Assembly (NCBI RefSeq): GCF_007997155.1
Contig: NZ_VORT01000003.1
Location: 124,001 to 188,000, forward strand
Length of the DNA: 64,000 bases
Direction of reading: 5' to 3'
From: Aequorivita antarctica
Lineage (GTDB): Bacteria > Bacteroidota > Bacteroidia > Flavobacteriales > Flavobacteriaceae
Position 1 is the stretch's first letter. Every line of letters starts with the position of its first letter. The position numbers and the translations under genes were made by a program. The notes under the pieces are model-generated. The model was given only the letters and a program-made list of their open reading frames with translations, made no database searches and was not told where the DNA came from. Of the stretch, positions 37,959 to 46,639 are shown in pieces.

Positions 37959-38572
37959 TTTTTTGAAGCAATTTCTTTTGGGGTTTCTTTGACTTCCAAG
38001 GCGGTATAATCGAGTTTCCAATTAATGGTTTCTACCAATTTTTCCATTAGCTGTATCGTTTCCAAAGCCTGTTTTGAAGCTTCATTCAACAAGCCACTTT
38101 CCGGGATTTTATCAACGATATGTTTTTTGGCTTCTTGGTTTATCTCGGTCAGATCTGTTGCTGTAAATGGGTTTGCCCAACCTTCGCGTTTGTCGTAATA
38201 TTTAAAATCGGTCTCGATGGTGAGCAATTCAGGCTGTGGAAAATTGGTTAAAATAATCGTCTTATTTTTGGTGTCAGCGTGCATTTTCACTTTTGTGAGG
38301 TCAAAACCAATATGTGCTTTGGCCTCAATTAGAATTAGGGCTTTCTTCTTTCCCAAAATTAAATTCAGCCACTTATCTTTCACATTTTCGTAATAGAAAA
38401 TTTCAGAAAAATCACCTTCCACTGTAATGAATTTACACACACTTCTGATTTTCTCCATCAAAATAACGGACTGCGTGCTCACTCTTTCTCTTTTTCGGCC
38501 ACCGCTGAAACGGGCGAAAAGAAAGTAGGCTAAAATGGCGCCAACAGCCAAACCTATAAATAGATATTCCAT
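37955..38572 (-). CDS. DUF4230 membrane-anchored protein
   Basis: 205 residues from ATG 38572 (a TTG at 38587 is in frame but would overlap the upstream stop). An N-terminal transmembrane helix (MEYLFIGLAVGAILAYFLFA) is followed by a DUF4230 domain: VSTQSVILMEKIRSVCKFITVEGDF in parts, KKALILIEAKAHIGFDL, and a C-terminal helix with NEASKQALETI. Function unknown. The neighbouring genes overlap (ATGA with the transglutaminase gene) or lie 4 bp away. Confidence 0.85.
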   Translation of the reverse strand: MEYLFIGLAVGAILAYFLFARFSGGRKRERVSTQSVILMEKIRSVCKFITVEGDFSEIFYYENVKDKWLNLILGKKKALILIEAKAHIGFDLTKVKMHADTKNKTIILTNFPQPELLTIETDFKYYDKREGWANPFTATDLTEINQEAKKHIVDKIPESGLLNEASKQALETIQLMEKLVETINWKLDYTALEVKETPKEIASKK

Positions 38573-38576
38573 AATA

Positions 38577-38927
38577 TTATTTTCCAATGCTTCCCAAATG
38601 TGTGTTTTTAAAACTGTCCGGATATTTCAATCCGTAGCCAAAAACTCTGTCGAAGGAAGCGTGTGAGAACAAAATTACGCCTATTAAAATTAACAATGAA
38701 TTGTTCAGATAAAATCCTGACAAACCAATGGCAATGGCAATCGCTTTGTGATGAAAAACATTGTAAGTGAATGCGCCAATTTTTGTGTTTATCAAATATC
38801 CGAACATTCCAATATCTGGGGTGAGCAGCAATGCCGGAAACCACCACCACGCATAATCTAATTGTGAGAAGAGGAAAATTCCCAAAATAAATTGCGCTAA
38901 TTCCTCAATTTTTAAAGTTGTTTCCAT
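38577..38927 (-). CDS. DUF4260 membrane protein
   Basis: Small membrane protein of 116 residues with about four hydrophobic helices and the DUF4260 hallmarks LLTPDIGMFGYLINT, YNVFHHKA and SHASFDRVFGYGLKYPDSFKNTHLG. The conserved Asp, His and Arg residues facing the membrane suggest an enzyme or transporter, but the role is unknown. It starts 2 bp after the cyclase gene stops. Confidence 0.88.
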   Translation of the reverse strand: METTLKIEELAQFILGIFLFSQLDYAWWWFPALLLTPDIGMFGYLINTKIGAFTYNVFHHKAIAIAIGLSGFYLNNSLLILIGVILFSHASFDRVFGYGLKYPDSFKNTHLGSIGK

Positions 38928-38929
38928 TT

Positions 38930-39676
38930 TTAAATAATTTTATAAAGTACCGGTTTGCTCGGTGAAGCATCATTGTGAAAAGATGCTATTTGAAGGTTTA
39001 GCAAATAACTACCATCCTTTACTGAATCGGGTGCGTAAATCAGTTCTGTAATTGTACATTCATGACGTGGGTTTTCAGGATACTCCCAAAAAGCTTTGTG
39101 TGCCAAAAGCTTGCCTTCGTCCTTTTCTTTGTCAACGGAAGGGAGGTCTATCAGCAAATGTTTTACCCCGATTTCTCGTAAAAACAAAGCAGCTTTTTCG
39201 TGAAGAAACGGCCAATTGGTATCTGACCAGTGTTTTGTTTGTTTTTCTGAAGTATTTGGAAGTGATCTAATTACTATAGCTTCGGGCGTTTTTCCATTTA
39301 ATGCTTCGCGAATGCTTTCTTCAGAAATAATTTCGTCATCGCCCACTTTTTCGGGTTTTACTGAAATCACTTCAGCTAAAAAAAAGAAAGTTTTTAATGC
39401 TTCGTTCACGGAATGAAATTCTTCTGAAATATGCCCGAAACATTCGGTATGCGTGCCGTGTGCGTGTGGATTGAAAAATACATTGTTGAAATTAACCGAA
39501 GCCCCTTCCGAAACTTTCCCCGTCCAATCCCCCATTTTTACCGGCTCAATGGTAGGTTTGTTTTGGTACCACGCCAATGGATTTTCTTTAGAAGCCTGCA
39601 ATGGGATTGAAATATCCAGTGGTTTGGAGAGGTCAACTTTGATAGTTTGATTGTTTATTTCAATGGTAGTTTTCAT
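38930..39676 (-). CDS. Cyclase family protein (kynurenine formamidase-like)
   Basis: Cytosolic metal-dependent hydrolase fold of 248 residues from ATG 39676; earlier in-frame starts add 13 unconserved residues. The metal-binding motif HAHGTHTECFGH (71-82) matches the family's HxGTHxDxPxH with Glu78 in place of Asp and Cys/Phe/Gly in place of the usual residues. LLIDLPSVD and the C-terminal ELIYAPDSVKDGSYLLNLQI are also typical. An amide, ester or cyclic substrate is expected; kynurenine formamidase itself is not proven. Confidence 0.8.
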   Translation of the reverse strand: MKTTIEINNQTIKVDLSKPLDISIPLQASKENPLAWYQNKPTIEPVKMGDWTGKVSEGASVNFNNVFFNPHAHGTHTECFGHISEEFHSVNEALKTFFFLAEVISVKPEKVGDDEIISEESIREALNGKTPEAIVIRSLPNTSEKQTKHWSDTNWPFLHEKAALFLREIGVKHLLIDLPSVDKEKDEGKLLAHKAFWEYPENPRHECTITELIYAPDSVKDGSYLLNLQIASFHNDASPSKPVLYKII

Positions 39677-39765
39677 GTGTCTATAACAATTATTTTTAAT
39701 GGTCACATGGAACATCCTAAATAAACAACACCGTGTTTGCTCTAGAAATATTCAATGATGTTTCA

Positions 39766-40935
39766 TCAATCTAAATTTACTAAGAATAAATCTGCCGCAA
39801 TGCCATCGCTCAAAAACTTTCCTTTTTTTGAAATTTTCAAGGTTTGGTTTTCTTGGGTTAAAAGTTCGTTTTGTAAATGGATTTCTGCTTGTTTCAAAAG
39901 ATATTCAGAATAATCTTTCCCGAATTCACTTTCAACTTTTTCCAAAGAAATACCCTTTTTGGTTCGCAATCCAGTCATCACGTATTCGTTGTATTTGTCT
40001 TCTTTAGAAAGCATTTCTGTTTCCGAGGGAAGAATTTCTTCTTCAATACTTTTAATATATTTCGTGTTGTTCGCCACGTTCCAACTTCGTGATTTCCCAT
40101 CATAACTGTGCGCTGATGGACCAATGCCCAAATACGATTTTCCTTCCCAATAGGCTGTATTATTTCGGGAATGGAACCCTGGCTTTCCGAAATTTGAAAA
40201 CTCATAGTTTTCCAAACCAGCTTCTTCAGTTTTAGTGAGCAATATTTCGTAATGTTGTTTTGCAGACTCCTCATCCACTGGCGGCACAATTCCTTTTTCG
40301 ATGAATTTTTTTAAAGCGGTTTTCGGCTCGACTGTTAAAGCATAACACGAAAGATGTGGCACATTGAGCTTTAGCGCAATTTCTAGGTTTTCTTTCCAGC
40401 GTTTATCGCTCATTCCTGGAATTCCATAAATCAAATCGATGCTGATATTTTCAAAATATCGCTTCGCTTCTTTTATACATTCCAACGCTTCGGTAGCATC
40501 ATGGGCGCGGTTCATCAGTTTTAAATCCTCTTCAAAAAAAGATTGGATTCCGATGCTTAATCGGTTAATTCGTGAATTTGTGAATTTGTGAATTTGTTCT
40601 TTTGAAATGTCGTCCGGATTAGCTTCGAGTGTAATCTCAGAGTTTTCGGAAACCTTGTAATTTTCATATATTGTTTGAAAAATCTGCTGCATTTCTTCCG
40701 AGGAAAGCAAGCTGGGTGTGCCGCCACCGAAATAAATGGTTTCAACCTCGCCAATTAATTCATCTTTTCGGAGCACTAATTCTTTACAAAGTGCATTAAC
40801 TAATTCGCCTTTTTTCTTTAAAGAAGTTGAGAAATGGAAATCGCAGTAATGACAGGCTTGTTTGCAAAAGGGGATGTGGATATATATTCCAAAGCCGCCA
40901 TTTTTATTTCCAAAATTTTCTGAATTATTCTCCAT
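39766..40935 (-). CDS. hemW: Radical SAM heme chaperone HemW
   Basis: Cytosolic radical SAM protein of 389 residues. The [4Fe-4S] cysteines are Cys24, Cys28 and Cys31 in HIPFCKQACHYCDFHF; the SAM-binding FGGGTPSLL follows. Further HemN/HemW features are LSIGIQSFFEEDL, SIDLIYGIPGMSDKRW and the C-terminal HemN domain (GLRTKKGISL). HemW delivers heme to target proteins rather than acting as a coproporphyrinogen oxidase; the length and lack of the HemN N-terminal extension favour HemW. It is 89 bp upstream of the cyclase gene and may head the same minus-strand operon. Confidence 0.9.
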   Translation of the reverse strand: MENNSENFGNKNGGFGIYIHIPFCKQACHYCDFHFSTSLKKKGELVNALCKELVLRKDELIGEVETIYFGGGTPSLLSSEEMQQIFQTIYENYKVSENSEITLEANPDDISKEQIHKFTNSRINRLSIGIQSFFEEDLKLMNRAHDATEALECIKEAKRYFENISIDLIYGIPGMSDKRWKENLEIALKLNVPHLSCYALTVEPKTALKKFIEKGIVPPVDEESAKQHYEILLTKTEEAGLENYEFSNFGKPGFHSRNNTAYWEGKSYLGIGPSAHSYDGKSRSWNVANNTKYIKSIEEEILPSETEMLSKEDKYNEYVMTGLRTKKGISLEKVESEFGKDYSEYLLKQAEIHLQNELLTQENQTLKISKKGKFLSDGIAADLFLVNLD

Positions 40936-41095
40936 AACTTAGGGAATGCCCAACTTTAAAAAGCCTGATACTTCATAAGTCCTCAAAATTAGTTATTATT
41001 TTTACCAGAATTGGGGTTCTTGCTTTAAAAAGCTGGCCCGCAAATAATTTACAAAACATAAATTTATACTTCGCTATCTATCTTTCTCCCTTCTT

Positions 41096-42124
41096 TTGTG
41101 TTCCGTTCTTTCCTTTGGACAGGCCGATACACAAAAAATACGAGTAGGCTATGCGGGTTCGGCTCCATTTGTACTTCACAATGAAAAGGAAGAAGGGATT
41201 GTTTTTGATATTTGGCAAGAAATCGCTTTTGACCTCGGTCTGAGATATACATTGCAAGAATTTCCTTCAGTGGAAGATGGCATTGATGCGGCTAAAAACC
41301 ATAAAATAGATATCTTAATTGGTCCAACGACAATAAATGCAGAACGTGCGGCAGTAATTTCATTTTCACAGCCTTATTATGATACCGAAATGGCAATCTT
41401 GGCGCCCATACAAGAACTTACACTTTGGGAAAAAATAAGTCCTATTTTTTCAACAACATTCCTTTATGCCATCTTGGGATTACTTTTAATACTTACCATT
41501 GTGGGCCTTTTGTTTTGGCTGGTGGAAGGGCGAAAATTTAAAGACGAATACGGAAAACAAATGCATCAAGGCATTGGGGCTGGCATTTGGCTTGCCATTG
41601 TAACTATGACCACTGTTGGTTATGGCGATTATGCTCCTCGAACTCCCGCAGGAAGGGTCGTAATGGGTTCTTGGATGATAATCTCACTTATTTTGGCAAC
41701 TTCCTTTGTAGCCGGAATTGCCACAACTTTCTCCAAAACTACCCAGGAAAACAAAACCATTACCAGCTTGCAACATTTGGAAGGTAAAACTGTGGCCGTT
41801 CCAGATTACAGAAAAATTATGGATAGGGTCCGTAATGTAGAAGGCACGCCCATAGCTGTAAAAACTGTTTCTGAAGGCTATAAAATGCTTTTGGATAAAA
41901 AAGTAGACGCCTTGATTTATGATGAAATACCGCTGGAATATATATTTGGAACTAAAGAAAAGAACGATTTTGTTTTGAGCAAGAAAAAAATTGAACCTCA
42001 ATATTATGGCTTTGTCTTCCCCATCGGTAGCGATTTGAAACGGAAAGTGGATGTAGAAATAATCCACCTGCAGGATAACAAAGAAATTTTACATATTATA
42101 GAAGACTGGATTTCAAGAAACTAG
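41096..42124 (+). CDS. GluR0-type ligand-gated potassium channel
   Basis: Prokaryotic ionotropic-glutamate-receptor-like channel. A periplasmic solute-binding lobe (IRVGYAGSAPFVLHNEKEEG) is interrupted by a three-segment pore module: TM near 121-143, a P-loop with the K+ filter TVGYGD (173-178), and TM near 191-212. The second binding lobe follows. This is the S1-M1-P-M2-S2 order of GluR0. The given coordinate is a TTG that cuts into the signal peptide; the frame is open back to 41048 and would read ILRYLSFSLLLCSVLSFGQ from ATA 41066, so the true start is probably upstream at a non-standard codon. The ligand is presumably an amino acid. Confidence 0.85.
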   Translation: MCSVLSFGQADTQKIRVGYAGSAPFVLHNEKEEGIVFDIWQEIAFDLGLRYTLQEFPSVEDGIDAAKNHKIDILIGPTTINAERAAVISFSQPYYDTEMAILAPIQELTLWEKISPIFSTTFLYAILGLLLILTIVGLLFWLVEGRKFKDEYGKQMHQGIGAGIWLAIVTMTTVGYGDYAPRTPAGRVVMGSWMIISLILATSFVAGIATTFSKTTQENKTITSLQHLEGKTVAVPDYRKIMDRVRNVEGTPIAVKTVSEGYKMLLDKKVDALIYDEIPLEYIFGTKEKNDFVLSKKKIEPQYYGFVFPIGSDLKRKVDVEIIHLQDNKEILHIIEDWISRN

Positions 42125-42158
42125 CAACCTTTTACAATCTAAAGATTACGGGTTGTAT

Positions 42159-42716
42159 TTACTTAACCCTATCTTCATTCTGTTTTACAAAAGCGGCCCA
42201 GCCGGTATAGCTTTTTCCAACTTCAACTTTCCCTGAATTATAAAAATGGCAAACTGCTGCTGCCAATCCATCGGTGCTATCCAGGTTCTTGGGAAGTTCT
42301 TTTAAGCTTAAAAGACTTTGAAGCATTTTTGCCACTTGTTCTTTACTGGCATTTCCGTTGCCGGTGATGGCCATTTTAATTTTTTTGGGGGAATATTCGG
42401 TTATAGGAATTTCTCGTGAAAGCCCAGCCGCCATAGCTACTCCTTGTGCCCTACCGAGCTTGAGCATCGATTGTACGTTTTTTCCAAAGAATGGTGCTTC
42501 AATTGCAATTTCATCTGGATTGTGGCTGTCTATAAGTTCAATTGTTCGCTCAAAGATAAGTTTCAGTTTTAGGTAATGGTCGTCATACTTTTTTAGTTGA
42601 AGCTCATTCAGTTGTATAAAATGCATCTGTTTTCCCACCACTTTTATAAGACCGAAACCCATAATTGTGGTTCCAGGGTCGATTCCTAAGATAATTTTTT
42701 CAGGTTTTTCTTTCAT
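42159..42716 (-). CDS. ruvC: Crossover junction endodeoxyribonuclease RuvC
   Basis: Cytosolic Holliday-junction resolvase of 185 residues. It cuts four-way junctions together with RuvAB. Catalytic acidic residues are visible: Asp13 in ILGIDPGTT, Glu in IAIEAPFFGKN, and Asp in LDSTDGLAAAVCHF. FFGKNVQSMLKLGRAQG is the family signature block. Length is normal. It is divergent from the flippase gene, with 45 bp between starts. Confidence 0.95.
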   Translation of the reverse strand: MKEKPEKIILGIDPGTTIMGFGLIKVVGKQMHFIQLNELQLKKYDDHYLKLKLIFERTIELIDSHNPDEIAIEAPFFGKNVQSMLKLGRAQGVAMAAGLSREIPITEYSPKKIKMAITGNGNASKEQVAKMLQSLLSLKELPKNLDSTDGLAAAVCHFYNSGKVEVGKSYTGWAAFVKQNEDRVK

Positions 42717-42761
42717 TCCAATTGAGATTCCTGCCTTAACAGGAATTTGTATTTTAGCACA

Positions 42762-43718
42762 ATGATTGCCTTACCCCACAAAGCTAAACAATATCTGCTT
42801 GCCGCCGCCAAAGTTTTGGTGCTCGCTGTAACTTTCGGGTATATTTTTTATAAACTAAAAAGCAATACTTCGTTAGGCTTTAGTGAGTTTACGGCAACTA
42901 TTTTTTCCAAAGGAAGTCTTTCAATTTATACCGTATTGCTATTGCTACTTTTAGCAGCTGGAAATTGGTTTTTTGAAATCTTGAAATGGAAAACCTTGGT
43001 TTCAACATTTGAAAAAATAAATTTCAAAACTGCACTAAAGCAATGTTTGGCTTCACTAACAGTTTCGTTGGCAACGCCCAACCGTATTGGCGAGTACGGC
43101 GCAAAAGCACTTTTCTTTGAAAGCAGAAAGCGGAAAAAAATACTCTTGCTCAACTTCTTTTCCGGCGCAGCACAAATGCTGGTCACGACCTTTTTTGGCA
43201 CTTTTGGAATGCTTTATTTTTTACGAAATTTCAATGTAAACTATTCAGTCACGACGCTTTGTTACTTTGGAATTGTACTTATTTTACTTTTTGCGGTCGG
43301 TTATTATTTCAAAGAAAAGGAATTGTTATTGAAGGGTTTTTCTATAGCAAAAACCCTTCAATTTTTTCGAGATATTCCGTTTCAAATAAAGTTTAAAACA
43401 GTGCTCTTTTCTACATTCCGCTATGTAATTTTCAGCAGTATGTTTTATGGATTGTTGTTGTTTTTTGGTGGGAACATTACCTTTTTGGAAGCCATTCCGC
43501 TGATTTTTTCAATGTATTTTTTGGTTTCTATTCTTCCCACTCTTTTTATTTTTGATGTTGTAATCCGTGGTGGTGTTGCTGTGTGGCTGTTTTCGCATGA
43601 AGGGATTCCGGAATTGGTGGTTTTGTCAACCGTGCTTGCAATGTGGCTTTTGAATTTTGTCCTGCCTTCGCTTTTAGGTAGTTTTTTCGTACTCACCTAT
43701 AAACCTATCACCAGATGA
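42762..43718 (+). CDS. Lysylphosphatidylglycerol-synthase-TM/flippase-like membrane protein
   Basis: Polytopic inner-membrane protein of 318 residues from ATG 42762; a TTG 15 bp upstream is in frame. About eight hydrophobic helices and the N-R-I-G-E-Y-G-A-K-A motif (after LATP) place it in the LPG_synthase_TM/UPF0104 superfamily of lipid flippase-like proteins. Its stop overlaps the next start as ATGA (43715-43718), coupling it to a glycosyltransferase, which suggests handling of a glycolipid or polyprenyl-linked sugar. Substrate unknown. Confidence 0.82.
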   Translation: MIALPHKAKQYLLAAAKVLVLAVTFGYIFYKLKSNTSLGFSEFTATIFSKGSLSIYTVLLLLLLAAGNWFFEILKWKTLVSTFEKINFKTALKQCLASLTVSLATPNRIGEYGAKALFFESRKRKKILLLNFFSGAAQMLVTTFFGTFGMLYFLRNFNVNYSVTTLCYFGIVLILLFAVGYYFKEKELLLKGFSIAKTLQFFRDIPFQIKFKTVLFSTFRYVIFSSMFYGLLLFFGGNITFLEAIPLIFSMYFLVSILPTLFIFDVVIRGGVAVWLFSHEGIPELVVLSTVLAMWLLNFVLPSLLGSFFVLTYKPITR

Positions 43719-44842
43719 TTTGGATCTTTTTGATACTTTTTGTCGCTTACTTTTTTTGTATGATGGCCTTGGTGTATGGTTTTAAAAAAGTGAAGCCTTT
43801 TTACTCAGAAGAAATAAACTCTAAAATCCGTTTCAGCATACTAATCCCATACCGAAACGAGGCGGAAAACCTTCTGAATCTTTTGAAAACAATTGCCAAA
43901 TTAAATTATCCTTCAGAACTATTTGAAATCATTTTTGTGAACGATGCTTCCGAGGATAATTCGGAAGCAATTATTTCCGAAGCAATTGAAAGAAGTAAGT
44001 TTTCAATACAAACCATTCAAAACAAACGCGTTTCCAATTCGCCCAAAAAAGACGCCATTTCCGTAGCGATCAAAAACTCAAATTTTGATTGGATTGTAAC
44101 CACCGATGCCGATTGTGAACTCCCTAAAAATTGGCTGAAAACGCTTGATACTTTTATTCAAAAAAACAATCCCGTGATGGTTTGCGGCCCAGTAATTTAT
44201 AAATCGAATGGAAGTTTTATTGAAAACTTCCAACAATTGGACGGCTTTAGTTTACAGGCCATAACCATTGGCAGTTTCGGGTTTGGAAATCCTTTGCTCT
44301 GCAACGGCGCCAACTTGGCATACAGAAAAGGGGCATTTTTAAAAGTGAATGGCTTTTCTGGCAATGATCACATTGCGAGTGGTGATGATATCTTTCTGTT
44401 GGAAAAGATGAAAAAAGCCTATCCAAAACAAGTTCAATTTTTAAAATCGAAAGAAGCCATTGTTTCCACAAAACCACAAAATAATTGGAAAGATGTTATA
44501 ACCCAACGCATACGGTGGGCTTCAAAGACTTCAAAACAAAAAAGCTTATTACTAATACTTTTGGGGGTATTGGTGTTTTTAGTAAATATTTCACTTTTAG
44601 CAATTCCCTTTTTAATCTTATTCTATTTTAAATATGCAGGTTTATATATATTACTTATCTACTTAAAATTGATTACGGATTATATTGTTGTTCGTCAAAC
44701 AGCAGATTTTCTAAGTAAAAAAATTAACTTTTGGAAGTTTCAGTGGCTACCCTTTGTATATGCCCAACTATTCTTGATTGTATTATATGGTAGTCTTCGT
44801 GGTAATTACGTTTGGAAAGGCCGAACCTTCGAAAAACAGTGA
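43715..44842 (+). CDS. Family 2 glycosyltransferase, membrane-bound
   Basis: Product of 375 residues. One N-terminal helix, then a GT-A domain: FSILIPYRNEAENL, FVNDASEDNS, the metal-binding D131-A-D133 in TTDADCELP, the acceptor-site acidic GDDIFLLEK and the QRIRW motif of processive or polyprenyl-type GT2 enzymes. Two to three C-terminal helices follow. It is translationally coupled to the flippase-like gene, so it likely builds a lipid-linked sugar on the cytosolic face. Donor and acceptor unknown. Confidence 0.87.
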   Translation: MIWIFLILFVAYFFCMMALVYGFKKVKPFYSEEINSKIRFSILIPYRNEAENLLNLLKTIAKLNYPSELFEIIFVNDASEDNSEAIISEAIERSKFSIQTIQNKRVSNSPKKDAISVAIKNSNFDWIVTTDADCELPKNWLKTLDTFIQKNNPVMVCGPVIYKSNGSFIENFQQLDGFSLQAITIGSFGFGNPLLCNGANLAYRKGAFLKVNGFSGNDHIASGDDIFLLEKMKKAYPKQVQFLKSKEAIVSTKPQNNWKDVITQRIRWASKTSKQKSLLLILLGVLVFLVNISLLAIPFLILFYFKYAGLYILLIYLKLITDYIVVRQTADFLSKKINFWKFQWLPFVYAQLFLIVLYGSLRGNYVWKGRTFEKQ

Positions 44843-44891
44843 TAAATTGATTTAATTTTTTACCTTAGCCATACTTTAAAAACACGCCCTT

Positions 44892-45776
44892 ATGAAATCG
44901 CTCCTCCCCATTTTCGCTTTGTTTTTTATACTTTCCGCAACAACGCTACAAGCACAGGAACAATATACTGTTGATGGCCAAACCTATACTTTGAATACTG
45001 AAGTTGAGGGCACATTAACCTTGCTTTGGAACACCGTTGAAGGCGAATACCGCTATTTTTCAAAGAAAGGAAATGATATTGTTGAACTGAAAAACACAAA
45101 ACAAAACGGTGATTACCAAGAAGAATACAAAGTAACATTACAACAGCAAACTAGTGACGCCTCCGTTTCGACCGAAAAAGTGAAACTTACATTGCCCAGC
45201 CTGCACGCCTTTTTTGTGCAATACAACAAAAAGAAAGATCCAAATTTTAATGAAACAGAAAAATCCATTGATCTTGAGTTTCGACTTGGAGCTTTTGCGG
45301 GAGTTAGTAACAGTATTTATACAACAAACCCAACAAACGCTCTTCAACCAGTTGCAGGAATAGATCTGGAACTAATAGATGCAATAAAATTGAAAAGACA
45401 CTCCGTTGTGCTTCGTTTTAAACAAACTTTTGAGAGCAGCGATTACAAATATACCGCATCACAAATTTCGTTGAATTACCGTTTCAAATTTGTAAAAACA
45501 CCAAAGTTTGACGCCTTTATAAATTGCAAATTTGCTGCACTTACATTTTCGAAAAGGGAGTTTACTTATATATTAGAAAGCGATCCTCCCACCATTATTA
45601 CAGAAAATAGTTCAGGCAGTGATTTTAACGCTCCTGTTACCTTCGGAATTGGTGCAGACTATAAAGTTGGCAATGGCTATATTACCTTTAATTATAATGA
45701 CATTGTTGGCCTGAATGTGGAAAGCAATGATGAATTTCCTGTAGATTTTACGCTGGGTTATAAATTCAATTTGTAA
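44892..45776 (+). CDS. Putative outer-membrane beta-barrel-like protein
   Basis: Exported product of 294 residues with signal peptide MKSLLPIFALFFILSATTLQ then AQ. The first ~100 mature residues form a small domain (YTVDGQTYTLNTEVEGTLTL), and the last ~170 show alternating hydrophobic/polar strands ending in DFTLGYKFNL, an aromatic-terminated strand typical of outer-membrane barrels. I do not recognise a specific family. It abuts, end to end, the convergent lipoprotein gene (stops at 45776/45777). Confidence 0.65.
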   Translation: MKSLLPIFALFFILSATTLQAQEQYTVDGQTYTLNTEVEGTLTLLWNTVEGEYRYFSKKGNDIVELKNTKQNGDYQEEYKVTLQQQTSDASVSTEKVKLTLPSLHAFFVQYNKKKDPNFNETEKSIDLEFRLGAFAGVSNSIYTTNPTNALQPVAGIDLELIDAIKLKRHSVVLRFKQTFESSDYKYTASQISLNYRFKFVKTPKFDAFINCKFAALTFSKREFTYILESDPPTIITENSSGSDFNAPVTFGIGADYKVGNGYITFNYNDIVGLNVESNDEFPVDFTLGYKFNL

Positions 45777-46256
45777 TCAATTTGTTTTAATAATGACTGG
45801 CAATGTGAATTGCGTTTTCACAGGAATGCCACGTTTATAGGCCGGTGCCACAGGTTGTAGCGAATCGATACTTTGCAAAAGCCATTTTTCCAGCTCTGGA
45901 AATTCTTTTTGTAGCAACGTATCCATTTTTATTTCGAGAATGGTAAGTTGGCCGCTGCTGCTCACTTCAAAATTTACTTTTACGGTATCGTAAACCTCAC
46001 GAGTTGCAATCATAGCTTCGTGGCTAATGGATTTGTAAAGTTGTGAACTGATGGTGTTTATAAAACAATCTTTCTGTTCGGGTTTTTCCAAAGTGTTTTC
46101 GCAGTTAGAAAAGGATGGGTAGCTATCTACCTCTTTCCAGTCTATGGCTTCCATTTCTTTTTTATAGACATTTTCTGAAGAAACTTTTTCGGTCTCAAAA
46201 AACTGGCAGGAAGTTGCCAGTAGCAGTAAAAAAACAAAAAGTAAACTGTGTTTCAT
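45777..46256 (-). CDS. Lipoprotein with a TonB-C-like domain
   Basis: Product of 159 residues with a lipobox ending at Cys17 (LLATSC). The C-terminal half (VKVNFEVSSSGQLTILEIKM to TQFTLPVII) resembles the TonB C-terminal fold, and the preceding YPSFSNCENT...QKDCF resembles VPTFPGCLGDNEVLKKCF in the M56 protein at 46640-48058, so the two are related. As a periplasmic lipoprotein it may bind envelope partners; no energy-transducing TM partner is encoded here. Confidence 0.65.
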   Translation of the reverse strand: MKHSLLFVFLLLLATSCQFFETEKVSSENVYKKEMEAIDWKEVDSYPSFSNCENTLEKPEQKDCFINTISSQLYKSISHEAMIATREVYDTVKVNFEVSSSGQLTILEIKMDTLLQKEFPELEKWLLQSIDSLQPVAPAYKRGIPVKTQFTLPVIIKTN

Positions 46257-46639
46257 TTGTCTTTATTATTTGTTTTTTTAAGGACAAATGGAACATCCAA
46301 ATAGACTTAGTGGTCTATTTTATAAATAATGGATGTTTCATTTCAGAAAAAATTCAACTTGAAAAGTACAAATTTACTGAAACATACGTGATTAAATTGA
46401 AAGTCAAAGCGGAATGTCAATCAGGGATGTTACATACCTGTATTGAATACCGTCGATGTATGTGTTTTAAAAACTAATATATAGGCAGATAAAAGATAAT
46501 GTCTTAAATAGTAAAGTGATTATCTCATTTAGAACAGGGGTCCTAAAAGAATTTTTTAGTATCTGTTCGAGCACAGTCGAGAATTTTAATTCCAGACTTT
46601 TAAAAAAGGTTTCGACTGTGCTCGACCGGATACAATAGT
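46257..46639. other. Intergenic stretch with a REP-like inverted repeat
   Basis: No gene supported. Besides the promoter region of the lipoprotein gene it contains the inverted repeat at 46567-46625. The reading frames across it lack any conserved features. Confidence 0.5.
46567..46625. repeat. REP-like inverted repeat
   Basis: TCGAGCACAGTCGA (46567-46580) and TCGACTGTGCTCGA (46612-46625) are exact inverse complements, 31 bp apart. The core GAGC(A/G)CAGTC recurs at 50051-50060 as GAGCGCAGTC, consistent with a dispersed intergenic palindrome family of Bacteroidota genomes. It lies 15 bp beyond the stop of the M56 gene and may also end its transcript. Confidence 0.7.

Noticed and set aside
46115-46477. 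120-codon plus-strand frame opposite the TonB-C-like lipoprotein
   Set aside because: First half is antisense to the lipoprotein gene and the rest crosses non-coding DNA without conserved features.
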